This document shows positions 1 through 10,729 of a stretch of 64,000 nt of DNA, piece after piece. Each line of letters opens with the position of its first letter. Position 1 is the stretch's first letter. Below the pieces are notes generated by a model that had not been told where the DNA came from, did no database searches, and was given only the letters and a program-made list of their open reading frames with translations. Source of the stretch: Gautieria morchelliformis (taxonomy: Eukaryota > Basidiomycota > Agaricomycetes > Gomphales > Gomphaceae); the NCBI GenBank assembly GCA_015179125.1, contig WHVA01000145.1, positions 124,001 through 188,000 on the forward strand, written 5' to 3'. A program made the translations under genes and the position numbers.

Positions 1-141
1 GGTTGAGCCTAAACAGCAGGTGAGATGATTCAGTATACATGCACATCTGGAAAGGTGCTCTGCCACACCTGAATGTATCTCTTCAGAGATGCATTAGGGG
101 GGTCTATTTGCTGTATGTGGACAGGGCAGGTAGATGGATAA

Positions 142-285
142 ACATTTAAATATATGGACAGTCCGTTAAGACCAACCTAACAAAAATTACAGCGAGGTCA
201 ATTGAGGGGATATACATGTAAATATATAGACAGTTCGTTAATGCCAACCTAATGAAAATTACGGCAAGGTCAATTGAGGTGCTTC
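142..285. repeat. Diverged tandem duplication, about 72-bp period
   Basis: Two adjacent copies share the words TAAATATAT, ACAG, CCAACCTAA and AAGGTCAATTGAGG-like sequence at an offset of about 72 bases. No gene is visible in bases 1-321. The function is unknown; it lies just left of an LTR element insertion. Confidence 0.7.
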
Positions 286-326
286 AGTCTGAGTTCGACG
301 GAACTCACCAAATTGCAGCAAGAAAG

Positions 327-653
327 TGCTGTAAACTGGTATATGTTGCTTCATCTCTTTACTATGTCAGTGTTGTCTGTGTTGTGAACCGGCATTTTCC
401 CAGGACTATCCGCTTTAGGATACACCTATCTAGTTCCCACTCCGCGGTCCCCTGACCGAGCGCTCACATATCAATCATTGTATACGTAGGTAGTGCCATA
501 GTTACAACAAATATAATGGTTTTAGCCCTTCACTCCCATGAGGAGTCCAGTCAAGCGAGTTAACAGTGTCCTCGCTAGTGTCTATTCTCTCACGCGTTGC
601 GCTTCGTGTTCCGCTCCGTCTGTCTCTATCTCCCTCCTTATCCCTCAATAACA
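327..653 (+). repeat. 5' LTR of the 327-2418 element
   Basis: About 300 bases align with 2101-2418. The most similar part runs from GAACCGGCA to CCCTCAATAACA, and the first 50 bases are more diverged. The start at 327 is chosen because it gives a matching GAAAG duplication outside both LTRs. Confidence 0.75.
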
Positions 654-2100
654 GATTAAGAGTCTCAAGGTCTCACTGATGTTGAGCTACCTTTCCGACC
701 ACGCTGTTATTCTACGAGTCCTTTTCAAGTACCGTACTCGTTCACCGTACGACTATCCAAACGACCCGGTGCCCATCGTTTACAAGCCCGACGACTAGTT
801 CCTCGTCGCCTGCCACATCGAACTCGCTCATCATCTTGAGCTTCAGCACCCACTTACATTTCCAACAAGCATCACGGCCCCTTCGTTGCCTTAGACCCAG
901 CCGCATTTCAAGGGGAGCTGTCCCATTCCCATTGTGCCACACATCGCCGGCGCACCCATCTACATGAAAAACCCATGCACCATCGAGCCGTGGACTCACA
1001 GGACACACAGGGGTATGTTACGCAGTACATCATCATATCCCTGACACCGATCCGACGCGTACAAGGCGTGCCACTTCACGCGCTCGCCGTCAACACCGCC
1101 GACGCCGCTGGACTCACATCCACTGGCAAGCTCACTCAAAAGGTGCTTCGACCTTCCTACAAGCTCACAGGGCTTTGTATTCGTTTCTAGGACTCTCAAG
1201 ATGTCTCTAGACATCCCTGGACGACGCACAAGTTCAAAACACCGCCCAACATCATCCAGCGCCATATCCGCGCTCCAGATCGTTCCAGGACAGCGTGGGC
1301 GACAGCACCCATTTCAAGGGGTGCACATTCGTCTCTGGGACGTGCTCAGAAGCTCCCAGACCCATCCTTTCAATGCATAAGCCGCACCGGCCGCGCAGCC
1401 TTCATATCTTGCGATCATGGCTTGCACCAGGCATGCCACCCTGCTCAGGCACCCAACCGCTCCACACCGATCTCTACATTCATATCGGCCTCCTGGCCAT
1501 CCATTTCCATGGTTTCCATCGTTTTTCCATCCAGAATTGTTTTCCCATCGAATTCTATTTTCTACAGGTGTCCATTACTTTTTCAGGCCCCCAGACCCGT
1601 TCTTTCGTCGCCTAAGCTGCACTGGCTGCGCAGCTTTCATTCATTTGCGATCACGACCCCCACACCAGCCTCCATGCTGTTCACAGCCATTTAATCGCCA
1701 CCGCGTCCCGGGCTACCCCAATGGCTTCTGCAGCATAGAATGCAGGAGACCCTGTCCCGTTGATCCCCGCACATCATTCCTTTCAGCGCAGCTCTATTTT
1801 CACCGCAGACACTGCTCATTCCTGTCCCCCTATTGCAGGGCGTCACACACGCATTCAGCCTGCACCTGCTCCGTACACGTCTGCGCCGCGCGTCGACTTC
1901 CCCTCCACTCCTTTTGTTCGACGACTTCTTTATGATCCAATGACCCGATCACGCGCGCCCTTGCTGTCACCGATGCCGTCCTTCCATATCGGCCCCGTAT
2001 CATTCTCTTTATCTTCGACACATCGCCTGACAATTTAGCTTCATTCATGAAAACTCAATCAAAACCTCAATACTCGGAGTTGATAGAGTTTGAAGGGGTG

Positions 2101-2418
2101 TGTTGTGAATCATCATTACTCGTCATGTTAGTATAGCCTGCAGTGCGAACCGGCACTATCCCAGTGCTATCCGTGTTCGGATGCAACTCCTATCTAGTTC
2201 CCACTCCCCTGAGGCCTTACCGAGCGCCCATACCTTCGACACTCATATATGTAGCTAGCCCAGTAGTTACAACAAATACATCAGTTTTAGCCCTTCACTC
2301 CCATGAGGAGTCCGGTCGAGCGAGTTAACAGTGTCCTCGCTAGTGTCTATTCTCTCGCGCATTGCGCTTCGTGTTCTGCTCCGTCTGTCTCTATCTCCCT
2401 CCTTATCCCTCAATAACA
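2101..2418 (+). repeat. 3' LTR of the 327-2418 element
   Basis: Direct copy of 327-653 with the same terminal AATAACA. Differences from the 5' LTR are numerous substitutions and small indels, so the insertion is not recent. Confidence 0.75.
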
Positions 2419-2423
2419 GAAAG

Positions 2424-3130
2424 GGCCTAAATACAGTGAATGCACCCAGTGGACTAGTTCACCACGAATTCACCTAAACACCCAATTTTGAAACACATCT
2501 CATATGCGGTGGTTCCTGCCGCTACCTGAGTCCATTCCAGGTGCTACCTAATTGTTGGAATTACAAATGTGGGTGGTCAAGGCCAATGGCATTGACTACT
2601 TTCGGTGCGAGACATCTGTTAACATTTGGTAACTTCAGTGCTAAGACATTATTGAAAGACAAAGGAGGGTAACACCCGTACTGTAACTGCCAACAATAAC
2701 AAGTCATGTCATGTTATTGTTGATCGACTCCAAGAGGCTGTTACGATCCTTTTGGTCTTAATTCACTTTTGGGATTGAATTGACCAACTAATTCAGATGA
2801 TGAGTATAGGTGTCAGTTCTCCTTCACCAATCTGTGTCGGATCACACCGCCACTGCCACATCTCGAACGAATCTCGCATCTCACAGCGCTAGTCCTGACC
2901 CTTTGCGTGAGGCGGTATCATATGCACATACATAGATTCTGCGGACCCCACAATTTGAGCTCCTGAATCGGATCACTGGCCGGCAGGGCACCACACTCAC
3001 TCTGAAACGGATGCCAATTTATGAAAGGGAGGAAGACACAGCGGGCTGCTGGTTTTGTTGCAGACTCGATGCGTGTAATTCGGAGCATCATGGCATGTAA
3101 TTATGCACACTGCCAGTGATGATGCAAGGT
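2424..3130 (+). repeat. Block F copy (non-coding part of the host repeat unit), plus orientation
   Basis: Closely matches 39400-39920 joined to 43162-43205 and 43871-44035, with shared runs such as CTACCTGAGTCCATTCCAGG and GCATCATGGCA. It has no convincing ORF. It is valuable as the empty-site reference: it reads straight through the points where the mariner and MITE-like elements sit in the other copy. Confidence 0.8.
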
Positions 3131-4152
3131 GTCATGACGTGTTTATTTTCCATACTCAGATGCCCCGTTCTCCCATTTCTCACTCCACCTCCATGTTCGT
3201 TCCGATCGCCCTTGCCATGTTCAGTGACCGATCTTCGCTATTCGCGTCATTCACCATAGCCACGCCGTCAAAGCACGATCGACGTCTTTGGACTGACTTA
3301 GCAGTCATCGCTGGGCCTATCACCCCCTCTGCTCAACCCTCTTTCGATGGTGTTCCTATGATCGGATTGTCATGACCTGTGCATTTCCTGCACCTTGCTA
3401 TCCCCATTTCCCCTTTCGCCACTCCTCCCCCATGTTCGCTCGGCTTCACCTTCCACCTCGACCACTCCTCCCCTATGTCATCTCCATTCGCCCTTCCTCA
3501 CATTTTGCTGAACAGCCGTTCGCTGCTCGCATCATTCGCCAGCAGGCACACCATCAAATCGCGATCGACATCCCTACCTGGCACGATGGCTCGTCAGTAG
3601 CTCCATCAGCTTCTCAATCCAACCCCCTTTTGGTGTTCGTATGAGCAGGGTGCATTCGCGGGACGTTCTACCCATAGGTCGTGTGGGATCAACCTAGCAG
3701 ATGAAGAACCCGTGCAGGGCGGTGTATATGCGGGCCCCAAGACATGATTTCATACATAGGTGCCTTCGCCACCTTCACTCTCCGCCGTTTCAGGTTCTCC
3801 CTTTTCTCTCACTCTATTGTATGTTTATTTCATCTAAGTTGTATCACAACTGCGCACCCCTATCCAACCCTGATTCGTGACGGCCTCTTTCCTATTTGCT
3901 GATACCTTGCAAGCATTCGATATAAGTAGTTTGCATTTCGCATGTATATCCCCCAGTTCAATTATCATACGTCGTCCATCTTGTGCAAACTTGACCTCGC
4001 TGTGATCATCATCTTGAGTCTTCTCCTGGATATTTCTATCTTCGACTAGAAGAGGACTTGGGCATCACTGGTGAGTTCTCATACTTCATCGTCGTTACCT
4101 TGCTGTCCTTTTGTAATCCGAACTCTGGACTCCTCGCTGACTGTACCTGTAG
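3131..4152 (+). mobile_element. LTR-like repeat family 2, 5' part, with promoter and splice donor
   Basis: Starts TGTCATGAC like the intact copy at 26072-27103 and follows it for about 950 bases, then diverges near 4090. A TATA-like GATATAAGTAG lies near 3920. A splice donor (GTGAGT) at 4071 is shared with the full copy near 26772, and an acceptor TAG ends at 4152. The intron would be 82 nt. The 3' part of the repeat is missing here and is replaced by zinc-finger sequence. Host sequence resumes near 4690. Confidence 0.6.
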
Positions 4153-4600
4153 CATATGCCTGCAGCCAACCCGGATGCTCCAAAACGTTTTCAGTCAAGT
4201 CCAATCTCCGCCGCCACGAGAGGACCCACGACGGTGCCGTTAGCGCATTTGAAGGGCCTCCTGAGGAAAGACCTTCATATGCTTCATTTATCATATGCCT
4301 GGAGCCAACCCGGATGCTCCAAAACGTTTTCAGTCAAGTCCAATCTCCGCCGCCACGAGAGGACCCACGACGGGGCCGTTAGCGCATTTGAAGGGCCTCC
4401 TGAGGAAAGACCTTCATATTCTGGCCACTACAGCAGCACGTCCAGCCCCTCCAAACTGCCGTCTTCTACTACTTATTACTCCTCTTGCCGGTAAAAAAGG
4501 GCAGACTGCCTTCGGGCAGTCGAGTCCAATCTCTGCCGCCACAAGAAGACCAACAATGGCGATACTTCGCGCATTTGAACCCGCTCAGGATGCACTTCAC
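4153..4600 (+). pseudogene. Tandemly duplicated C2H2 zinc-finger exon fragment
   Basis: In one frame the sequence encodes a TFIIIA-type finger: CSQPGC, 12 residues, then HERTH (C-x4-C-x12-H-x3-H). The finger segment starts near 4153 and is repeated near 4292. The 139-base period is not a multiple of three, so the second copy is in another frame. A third, partial copy of the finger lies near 4515-4575. It sits directly behind a splice acceptor, downstream of an LTR-like promoter and donor. It is likely a captured piece of a fungal C2H2 transcription factor. It is not a complete gene here, and expression is unknown. Confidence 0.6.
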
Positions 4601-4689
4601 CGGCAGTGCTATTATTATATTAGTCGTTGCTATATGTCGAGATATGGCGGTGAGGGGGGCGGTGCGACCGATGTGGATTGGCGAATACG

Positions 4690-5119
4690 TACTTAGTATC
4701 TGGAATGGAATAGAGTGGCACGACAAATGCATGAACGACCTGTGTTTGGATGTATTGGTGTATTGGGATGATATAGGGCTATGCTGAGCGGCACTACTAT
4801 GCATGACAGAGAGACACAGCGAAATGGATAAGTGAATACAACACGCTGCAACAATAGACGCTACACGGTCTAACAGCACTCGCAGCATGCGAGAAACGCA
4901 CAACGCAGTGTAGTCTATGGTCTAGTCGACCCGCCGCCACCGCCACGTCTCGCCTCGTTCTCGGAGCTCCTGTGTCGACGTCGGCGTCACTTTTCCCCCA
5001 CCTCCCTCCCTAAAACTAAGACTGACGATGTCCCGGGGCACGTACGTACCCCGCCGCATCACGTAACGCTCGCGCTCCTCTGCCGTCTGATACCCATGCG
5101 TCCCACGCATGTAATACGG
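4690..5119 (-). repeat. Block F fragment downstream of GGSFP copy 1
   Basis: Resembles 11700-12160 and the reverse of 39000-39420. Shared words include GTCTATGGTCTAGTCGA-type sequence and a run of GAATACAACAC. No coding frame is supported. The orientation follows the minus-strand GGSFP copy to its right. Confidence 0.6.
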
Positions 5120-5875
5120 CTAATGCCACCGCACAGGCACCAATCTCGGCACTGCCGCACCCACACCAGGAGCCGCGACAGAACGCGGTGCAGGCGCAGC
5201 GACGAGAAGAGCGTGTTGGGGTTCGGGTTCGGGTTCGGGTGTGGGTGCTGCGGCGGGTGCGGGTTCAGGTGCTGGTGCTGGTGCGAGTGGGGAGGTGAAT
5301 AGGGCAATGAATGGGGTGAGCCTGCGGGCGGGTAGGGTACGCGCGGGGCGGGGGAGGGGGGGACATGGGTGCGTACACGCTGTGCGGCAGGTGGGGATAC
5401 GCGTTGGCGCGGGTCCGGTTCCTGGGGGGGAGCGAGGAGCGGGATTGTGTTTCCAGGGTCTGTCTGCATTTGTGTTTGTGTCATGCTGGTGGGCATGAGC
5501 TGGGGTGTCCAAGCAATTTGGGGTCTATATAAGTCCCAGTGAAATTTTGGCCAGGGCGGGTGCGGGGGGAGGATGTATGGTTGCGTAGGGGGGGGGGGGG
5601 GGGGGGGGGTACGCGTTGGGCGCGAGGGCGGTTGCGGGTGCGGGGCCGTTCCCGTTTCCGGAGCCGGGGGGCGTGCATGGCGGGGTCATGAAGACGCGCT
5701 TGGTGTATTTGCCCGCGTAGCGGCCGGGGGGTTTTGTGGGGTCTGGTTTGGGTATGGGCAAGGGTGCGGTGGCGGGCGCGGGTAAGGGGGGGCTTGCGGG
5801 TGTCGAGTTGTGAGTGGGCTGCGTATGCCGCGCTGCGGGTGCAGATGCGGCTGCTGTTGTGCTGGTGGCCACTGG
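5120..5875 (-). pseudogene. GGSFP family copy 1, 3' half only
   Basis: Encodes the Pro-rich C-terminal half of the repeated GGSFP protein, including the conserved KYTKRVF block and, after frame changes, the end VPRLVPVRWH followed by a stop. The shared C-terminus with the copies ending at 33271 and 38976 supports minus-strand coding. The 5' half is missing: the sequence jumps from intergenic DNA (near 5890) into the middle of the gene. A run of more than 20 G (C on the coding strand) at about 5588-5609 interrupts a polyproline stretch. The GGGTTC repeats near 5218-5240 encode alternating Pro-Glu. No known domain was recognised. Confidence 0.6.
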
Positions 5876-5999
5876 CAGACATAGTCTTGTGTGAGGGGAA
5901 GTGAACTTAGACGGGTAAAACGCGTGGTAATGCCATGAAAGATGAGGGAGTCGATGGTGCGGGTAGAATTGACGGACATATGCATACCATGCAAAGACG

Positions 6000-6038
6000 A
6001 CTGTGTCCGGGCTTCTTCAAGAAGCCCGGACACAGTCT
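6000..6038. repeat. 39-nt near-perfect palindrome at the host/Plavaka junction
   Basis: GACTGTGTCCGGGCTTCTT is followed almost at once by its reverse complement. One arm matches host intergenic sequence found near 37585 (AAGCCCGGACACAGTC). The second arm is an inverted extra copy lying at the edge of the transposase remnant. Confidence 0.8.
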
Positions 6039-9020
6039 CAGCCTGTCGTGCTCGGCAATGAACGCATCAGCAGAGAAGAGCTCCCCATAGACTCGCTCCT
6101 CAGGTCGAGATGACCCAGGTTGCTTCCACATATGCCGGAAGGGTTCGAAATGCAGACTGTTTTCCCCGATGTCATTGCTGAAAACCTCCTGAATGAGAGG
6201 GACGATGGGCCGTCGCCAGATGCCTTCAACGTTAAAGGTCTGACTTGGTCCCATCGGGACTGAATCTTCTGGGGCTGCCAGGTCTCCCAATGTCCCATCC
6301 CCTGCCTGCCTCTCCTGTCTTGCCCGTTTCCTTTTGCGCCTCCGTGACTGCTTTATACCGGTGGGTACCATAATTGGCACAGTGCACTCCTTCCAGCCAT
6401 GGAACGACTGCATGGGGTCGTGAAGTTTCTTCGGTGTCGTACCCGCTAATTTTTCATCCACAGTATCCCACGAGACACCAGCCAAGTCTTGCGGCCTAAA
6501 ATCATCCGCCAAGATCACGTTATCCACCAACTGCTTCAGACTCGCTCAAGACTTGGTATTTCCTGCACCCCAGAACCAGTCCCCGAGCCGCCATGCACTA
6601 ATGTTCGGATATGGCCATAGGGACTCCCCCAGCGACAACTGCCTTTGGGATGAGTTAGACAATGCCCGTTCTGCCCCCACATGTTCATCTGGAATCCTGG
6701 CCGGACGTCCATAGTACACCCGTGACAACCCAAAGGCATTGGCAGTGGTCCGGTGTCTGCGTCAGTCTCAAACGCACTTGAGCCAGTATTCCCTAAAAGT
6801 TGGGGTGATAGAAACCGAGTCACCCTCCACAGGGGGCTCAGGCTCCAGCTGAGGGCACGGCAAGGGCGCGGGTCCCTCAGGTAACATGTCAATGATTTTG
6901 CGAGTGGGCCGCCATGTCCGATGACCACGGCCCAGGCATTCTTGACTCACGGACTCACGTCCTGGCCTTGGAGGTGAGGGAACCGCCTCGGGAGCAGGAT
7001 CAGGTGGGATGCCATCACCCATCGGAGACGCATGATCCTGGAAGTACGGTACCGCATGTCAATATGTGACTAACCTGAATATGATCCAGAACCATGTACT
7101 CACACCGCTAGGTCCCACATCATCATAGTATAACATCGGGCCCGCCGAGGAGTCACGGTCAATCCCGTCAGCGGCACGGCCATGCTCCGGGCCCCATGGG
7201 TTGTGGATAGTCTGACCCGGAGGGCATTCGCGCCATGGCGCCCCTAAATGTCCTTGTACCGCCCCATCCTCGTGTGGCAGCACTGGCTGCAGTGGCCCCG
7301 CGCCTGATCCTGCGCCAATTTGCCTTGCAAGGCTGGAAGGGCCGGGGGCAGCGGCCGTCTCAGTAACCGCAGTCCATTCACTGGCAGGCTGACTGAGTGG
7401 GAACCGTTGCTAATGAAAAGCCTCGCGAAAAAAGGATTAAAATCGCTTTAAAACCCTGTTTTCCCAGCTGATAGTAGCTAATACACGTGGCTATTGTTGG
7501 GAGAACTCTATTCAAATATTCCTTGAATTTCCTCTTATTTTTTCGCCATTTAACTTGGCTTCCCTGGCTCAAAAACTCCTTATCCTGTCAGGCAGAGTTA
7601 TGAACCCACACACGTCCACAACTCTGCCACAGCCGCTCAGTTTCAAACTCCGACCGGAGTTTCCCACGAACCGTAAACTCGAAGTTGCAGGCACTCAAGC
7701 ACCTACAACTCCGGTACCTTGGCTCACTCAAACTCAGCCACTGAGACTGAATGTGCCCTCTACCGCTTACACAAGACTGTGCAATTCAAACCCAGCTGGC
7801 ACATGACTTGCATCATAGCAACCATGGCTGTGCAAGGCTGCGCACAAAGTCACACAAAGATGTACAAAGCCAAAACTAGGGTGCAGGTTTGATAAAGCCT
7901 ATTGGATGAAGGATCCTCCAAACGCAACGCTACGACACCAAATAGGCCCCTTGATGTCATAGCGGCTGTGTAGGGCTGTGCAGGGCAGTGCAAGGCTGTG
8001 AAAGGCTGTGTAAGGCTGTGCAAACCAGGGAAGGTGATTGGCTATCTATTTCCAATTTCTTTGCACAAACACGCCGCAATAGTTACGAGGGTGTGTTTCA
8101 GCAGTGCAAATATTTACTTATGACATCACTCGCCTAATAGATAGAAGAACCCCATTTTATGTAATCCTGTGTATTTTACGATATAAAAGGAGGCCATTCT
8201 GACCTCCTTGAATCATCCATTCTAGCAATCTACCCATCTTCTATCCTACACGTGACCTCGTGTGACTTGCATCTTACTAAGCTGCTAATCCCAGCTAGGG
8301 TTATTCACTTACTTTAGTGTCTAATTCCTTGTTAAGTAGTTACTTTACTGCTTAGCCACTTGGACTAATCCTCCGGGTGTAATTCTACAGAGTGTCTGTC
8401 AATTGAAAGTCTTGCCATTCGCACTCCAATACCCGAGACGATCTAGTCAGTTGATTTTCCTGATTAGAGACTTTCACAAGTCGCTTTGTTCACAAAACTC
8501 GTCCCTCGTTTTATTGCTGTGCGCTGGTAGATTATCAGGGCAGTCCATTTATAAACTCGCCTGCTAAGTACATTCCTTTATATTTTGGAATACGCTTGGA
8601 CCCCGATAGTGTCCTTGAACCTACATTCTTTTAGTTTATTGTTCAGTGCTGCTAAGAAACGTATTGCCTTCCATCTGTATTAACTTGGACTAGTTTTTAC
8701 GCGGATTGCAACCAAGGTACAAATATTAAATTATTTCCGGAGTTGTGCTGCAGCATTGTTTAATATTCTTTGAGTCTCGTAAACGACATGTTCTGATAGA
8801 TTGAAGTGTTAGCAATAACACCAAAGTCTTGAAGGGTTCCAAAACACTGACTCTGATGGTGGACACGCTTCCGTTTTCGAGCCAGATGGCGGACTTGCTC
8901 GGCTGCCACCTGTGCGTGTTTGTTAGCCTCTATGTGTGCCGGACACTGCCCCATGTGTTTGCTGAGGGTGTTATCCCGGTTGAACTGTTGCCCACAGATA
9001 CATTCTAGAGGCATTGCCAC
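6038..9020 (-). pseudogene. Plavaka-type transposase, truncated and LTR-interrupted
   Basis: The minus strand carries, in order, an N-terminal C2H2-like zinc finger (CICGQQF...HMGQC, about 9010-8950), a basic stretch, then after the LTR a segment reading FGLSRVYYGRPARIPDEH-like in one frame (about 6760-6680), WPYPN (about 6600), and F-RHMWKQP with ERVYGELFSADAFI (about 6150-6050). These are landmarks of the Plavaka proteins of Agaricomycetes, which are linked to the CACTA superfamily. Frames change at least three times. The catalytic core is missing: the gene stops at a junction with host intergenic DNA near 6030. A solo LTR splits the reading between 8852 and 7393. Confidence 0.75.
7394..8846 (+). 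mobile_element. Solo LTR, family 1 copy 1 (1453 bp), TSD CTGAC
   Basis: Begins TGAGTGGGAACC and ends GGTTCCAAAACA (TG...CA), flanked by CTGAC at 7389-7393 and 8847-8851. A TATA box (GATATAAAAGGAGG) near 8180 gives plus orientation, so U3 is about 790 bp and R-U5 about 650 bp. R-U5 is almost identical to 51240-51851. The middle of U3 is not; it contains an array of GGCTGTG words (about 7968-8030). There is no internal element, so it is a product of LTR-LTR recombination. It lies inside the Plavaka reading frame. Confidence 0.9.
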
Positions 9021-9390
9021 GAGTCATCAACTTGAAGACACACAATATCATGGGAGTGAGTACTACGCACAGGGAATGAACGGCCTGGACACCTGCGCCA
9101 GGGCCTGCCAACTGTGGGCATGTTTCACGGTGCCACTGGCCCACACCGTCGCCGAGTGAGCTAGTACCAAGAGGAATGCCAGCTGTCGCGGCGGAGGATG
9201 GCGGCCGCGCCATGACCATTTTCAGGTCACGGGCTGAGGGGACCAGGCCCCGCTTCAACAGAGGCGCCTCTACCTACCATGAAGGTGAGATAACGCTGGG
9301 CTACCTTCACTATGATACTCACCTATCAACCGTGTCTGGCAAAGAATCGACATTGTTGATCCATTATGCCGACCAGGCGGCCCTTGGAGG

Positions 9391-9622
9391 TGTTAAAATC
9401 AGCAAGACGTGCGAGTAAGAACGATGCAAGAGTGTATATGAACGTTTGTCCTGTGAGCTCGTTAGGGCAAATGGATGGTTACATACATGGAGTGTAAAGA
9501 CTTATAAATGTTTTAGGAACAAAAGGAAGGTAGAACAATAAGAAAAGCGAGAACAAAAGGCACGCAAGCCTTTGATTTCATAAGCGGAAACAACACGTAA
9601 CCAGCTTGTTATAATTCCAACA
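9391..9622. mobile_element. Solo LTR, family 3 copy a (232 bp), TSD GGAGG
   Basis: Begins TGTTA and ends AATTCCAACA. GGAGG is repeated at 9386-9390 and 9623-9627. It is about 90% identical to the copy at 9637-9868. No ORF. Confidence 0.88.
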
Positions 9623-9636
9623 GGAGGGCCACCCAA

Positions 9637-9868
9637 TGTTAGGATAAGAGAGACGCGAGTAAGAAGGATGCAATGTATATGGGGCGTTTGTCCTGTGAGC
9701 TCGTCGGGGCAAACGGATAGTTACATACATAAAGTGTAAAGACTTATAAATGCTTTAGGAACAAAAAGGAAGGTAGAACAATAAGAAAAAGCAAGAACAA
9801 AAGGCACGCAAGCCTTTAATTTCATAAGCGGAAACACAACGTTTAACCAGCTTGTTATAATTCCAACA
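9637..9868. mobile_element. Solo LTR, family 3 copy b (232 bp), TSD CCCAA
   Basis: Begins TGTTAGG and ends TTCCAACA. CCCAA is repeated at 9632-9636 and 9869-9873. It lies only 14 bases from copy a, but its different duplication shows a separate insertion event. It split the left arm of an inverted repeat. Confidence 0.88.
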
Positions 9869-9930
9869 CCCAAACTCAGGATGCCGGTGGGATTGCGATC
9901 CCACCGGCATTCCTGAGTGTGGGTGGCCCT
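9869..9930. repeat. Inverted repeat with about 30-bp arms
   Basis: ACTCAGGATGCCGGTGGGAT is followed after four bases by its imperfect complement ATCCCACCGGCATTCCTGAGT. The arms extend outward to GGGTGGCCCT, whose partner AGGGCCACCC now lies left of solo LTR copy b (9625-9634). A stable hairpin is expected. The meaning is unknown; it could be a terminal structure of the neighbouring transposon. Confidence 0.8.
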
Positions 9931-9983
9931 GTGGCCCCATCATGGGGTCGGATGGCGAGAGATGACCATACATCGAGAGTCTG

Positions 9984-10037
9984 GCGCGCGCTGGTGAAAC
10001 GTGTCATATGTGACAATGTCACGCCGCCAGCGCGCGC
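9984..10037. repeat. GC-rich hairpin at the right end of the Plavaka insertion
   Basis: GCGCGCGCTGG (9984-9994) pairs with CCAGCGCGCGC (10027-10037), and the loop contains TGTCATATGTGACA. Host intergenic sequence resumes just after it, near 10045. It may be a terminus of the inserted element. Confidence 0.7.
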
Positions 10038-10040
10038 TTT

Positions 10041-10700
10041 TAGTGATTTTGTTTGTGTCCGTGTCCGTCTCTGTCATGCTGCTCGCGGTAACTACCCAGT
10101 CGGTGTGCATGTTTGTCTTTGTTTGGCAGGTTCCTGATGTTGGCATGCTCTCTTTGCCTCAGAATTATCAGTATCCGGTGATTAAGTGTTTATGAAATTC
10201 GATGGGGATCTGCTGTGTATCTGGATAATGCCGTTTATATCAGGCACCGGTGTTCCAAGGGAGCTGACATGATTCGATCATGACAGCTACAATATTTTCC
10301 AATCTGAATTATGGAATGACTGATGTCCAGCAGCGTTTATGCCCCTAAGTGGCACTCTCGTCATTCTAATAGCATACTAAATAAAACAGCAAACCCGTGC
10401 AGATTACCCTGGGCTTTCCCGGGCCACCCGGGCACAGCTCTACCGCCACCGTCACAGCCGATACATCGAATACACAATATCCCGGTTACGATGTCGTTGC
10501 GCCTCATGTCGAAATTAGAGGTCTCTTCATGTCAGGACATGCCGTAAAATGAGAAATGTCTCATTTCGCTATATCCAGCAACATTGACACGAGCCGGTAT
10601 GTCTGCAGAGATCATTAATCAGCGTCGCTTTAGAATTACAGGCACATGCAAAGTCTGCAGATCGAGCTGGGATCTCCCATATCATCTCGTTTCCTCCTGT
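10041..10700. repeat. Host intergenic spacer (GGSFP/DUF6533 type), partial
   Basis: Matches the spacer copies at 13690-14520, 31255-31700, 36960-37580 and 60960-61690, with shared words such as GTTTGTCTTTGTTTGG and GGTGTTCCAAGGGAGCTGAC. It is the continuation of 5890-6018, separated by the Plavaka insertion. Near 10730 it passes directly into block F instead of a DUF6533 gene, so a gene has been lost here by deletion or rearrangement. No gene seen. Confidence 0.7.
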
Positions 10701-10729
10701 TCCCCTGTTTTTAAGTAACACACCGGAGT

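Larger units (their letters stand above)
327..2418 (+). mobile_element. Non-autonomous LTR retroelement (TRIM/LARD-like), with 5-bp TSD
   Basis: The element has two direct LTRs (327-653 and 2101-2418) that begin TG(C/T)TGT and end AATAACA. It is bounded by GAAAG on both sides (322-326 and 2419-2423), a target-site duplication. A purine stretch (GAAGGGG) precedes the right LTR and is a plausible polypurine tract. The 1.45-kb interior has only short overlapping ORFs and no gag, protease, RT or integrase motif, so the element would need enzymes in trans. Two diverged copies of a segment with CCCAGACCC and TTGCGATCA words lie near 1356-1440 and 1590-1670. The orientation is taken from the purine tract. 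The family is unknown. Confidence 0.75.

Noticed and set aside
5218..5240. GGGTTC repeats resembling telomeric repeats
   Set aside because: Only a few units, and in frame they encode Pro-Glu repeats of the GGSFP tail, so not a telomere.
5588..5609. Long G run as an assembly gap or vector artefact
   Set aside because: Similar but shorter C-runs occur at the equivalent polyproline site in copy 3, so it is at least partly genuine, though its exact length may be unreliable.
9391..9868. The two 232-bp repeats as LTRs of one very short element
   Set aside because: The spacing is only 14 bp and each repeat has its own distinct 5-bp duplication, which fits two solo LTRs.
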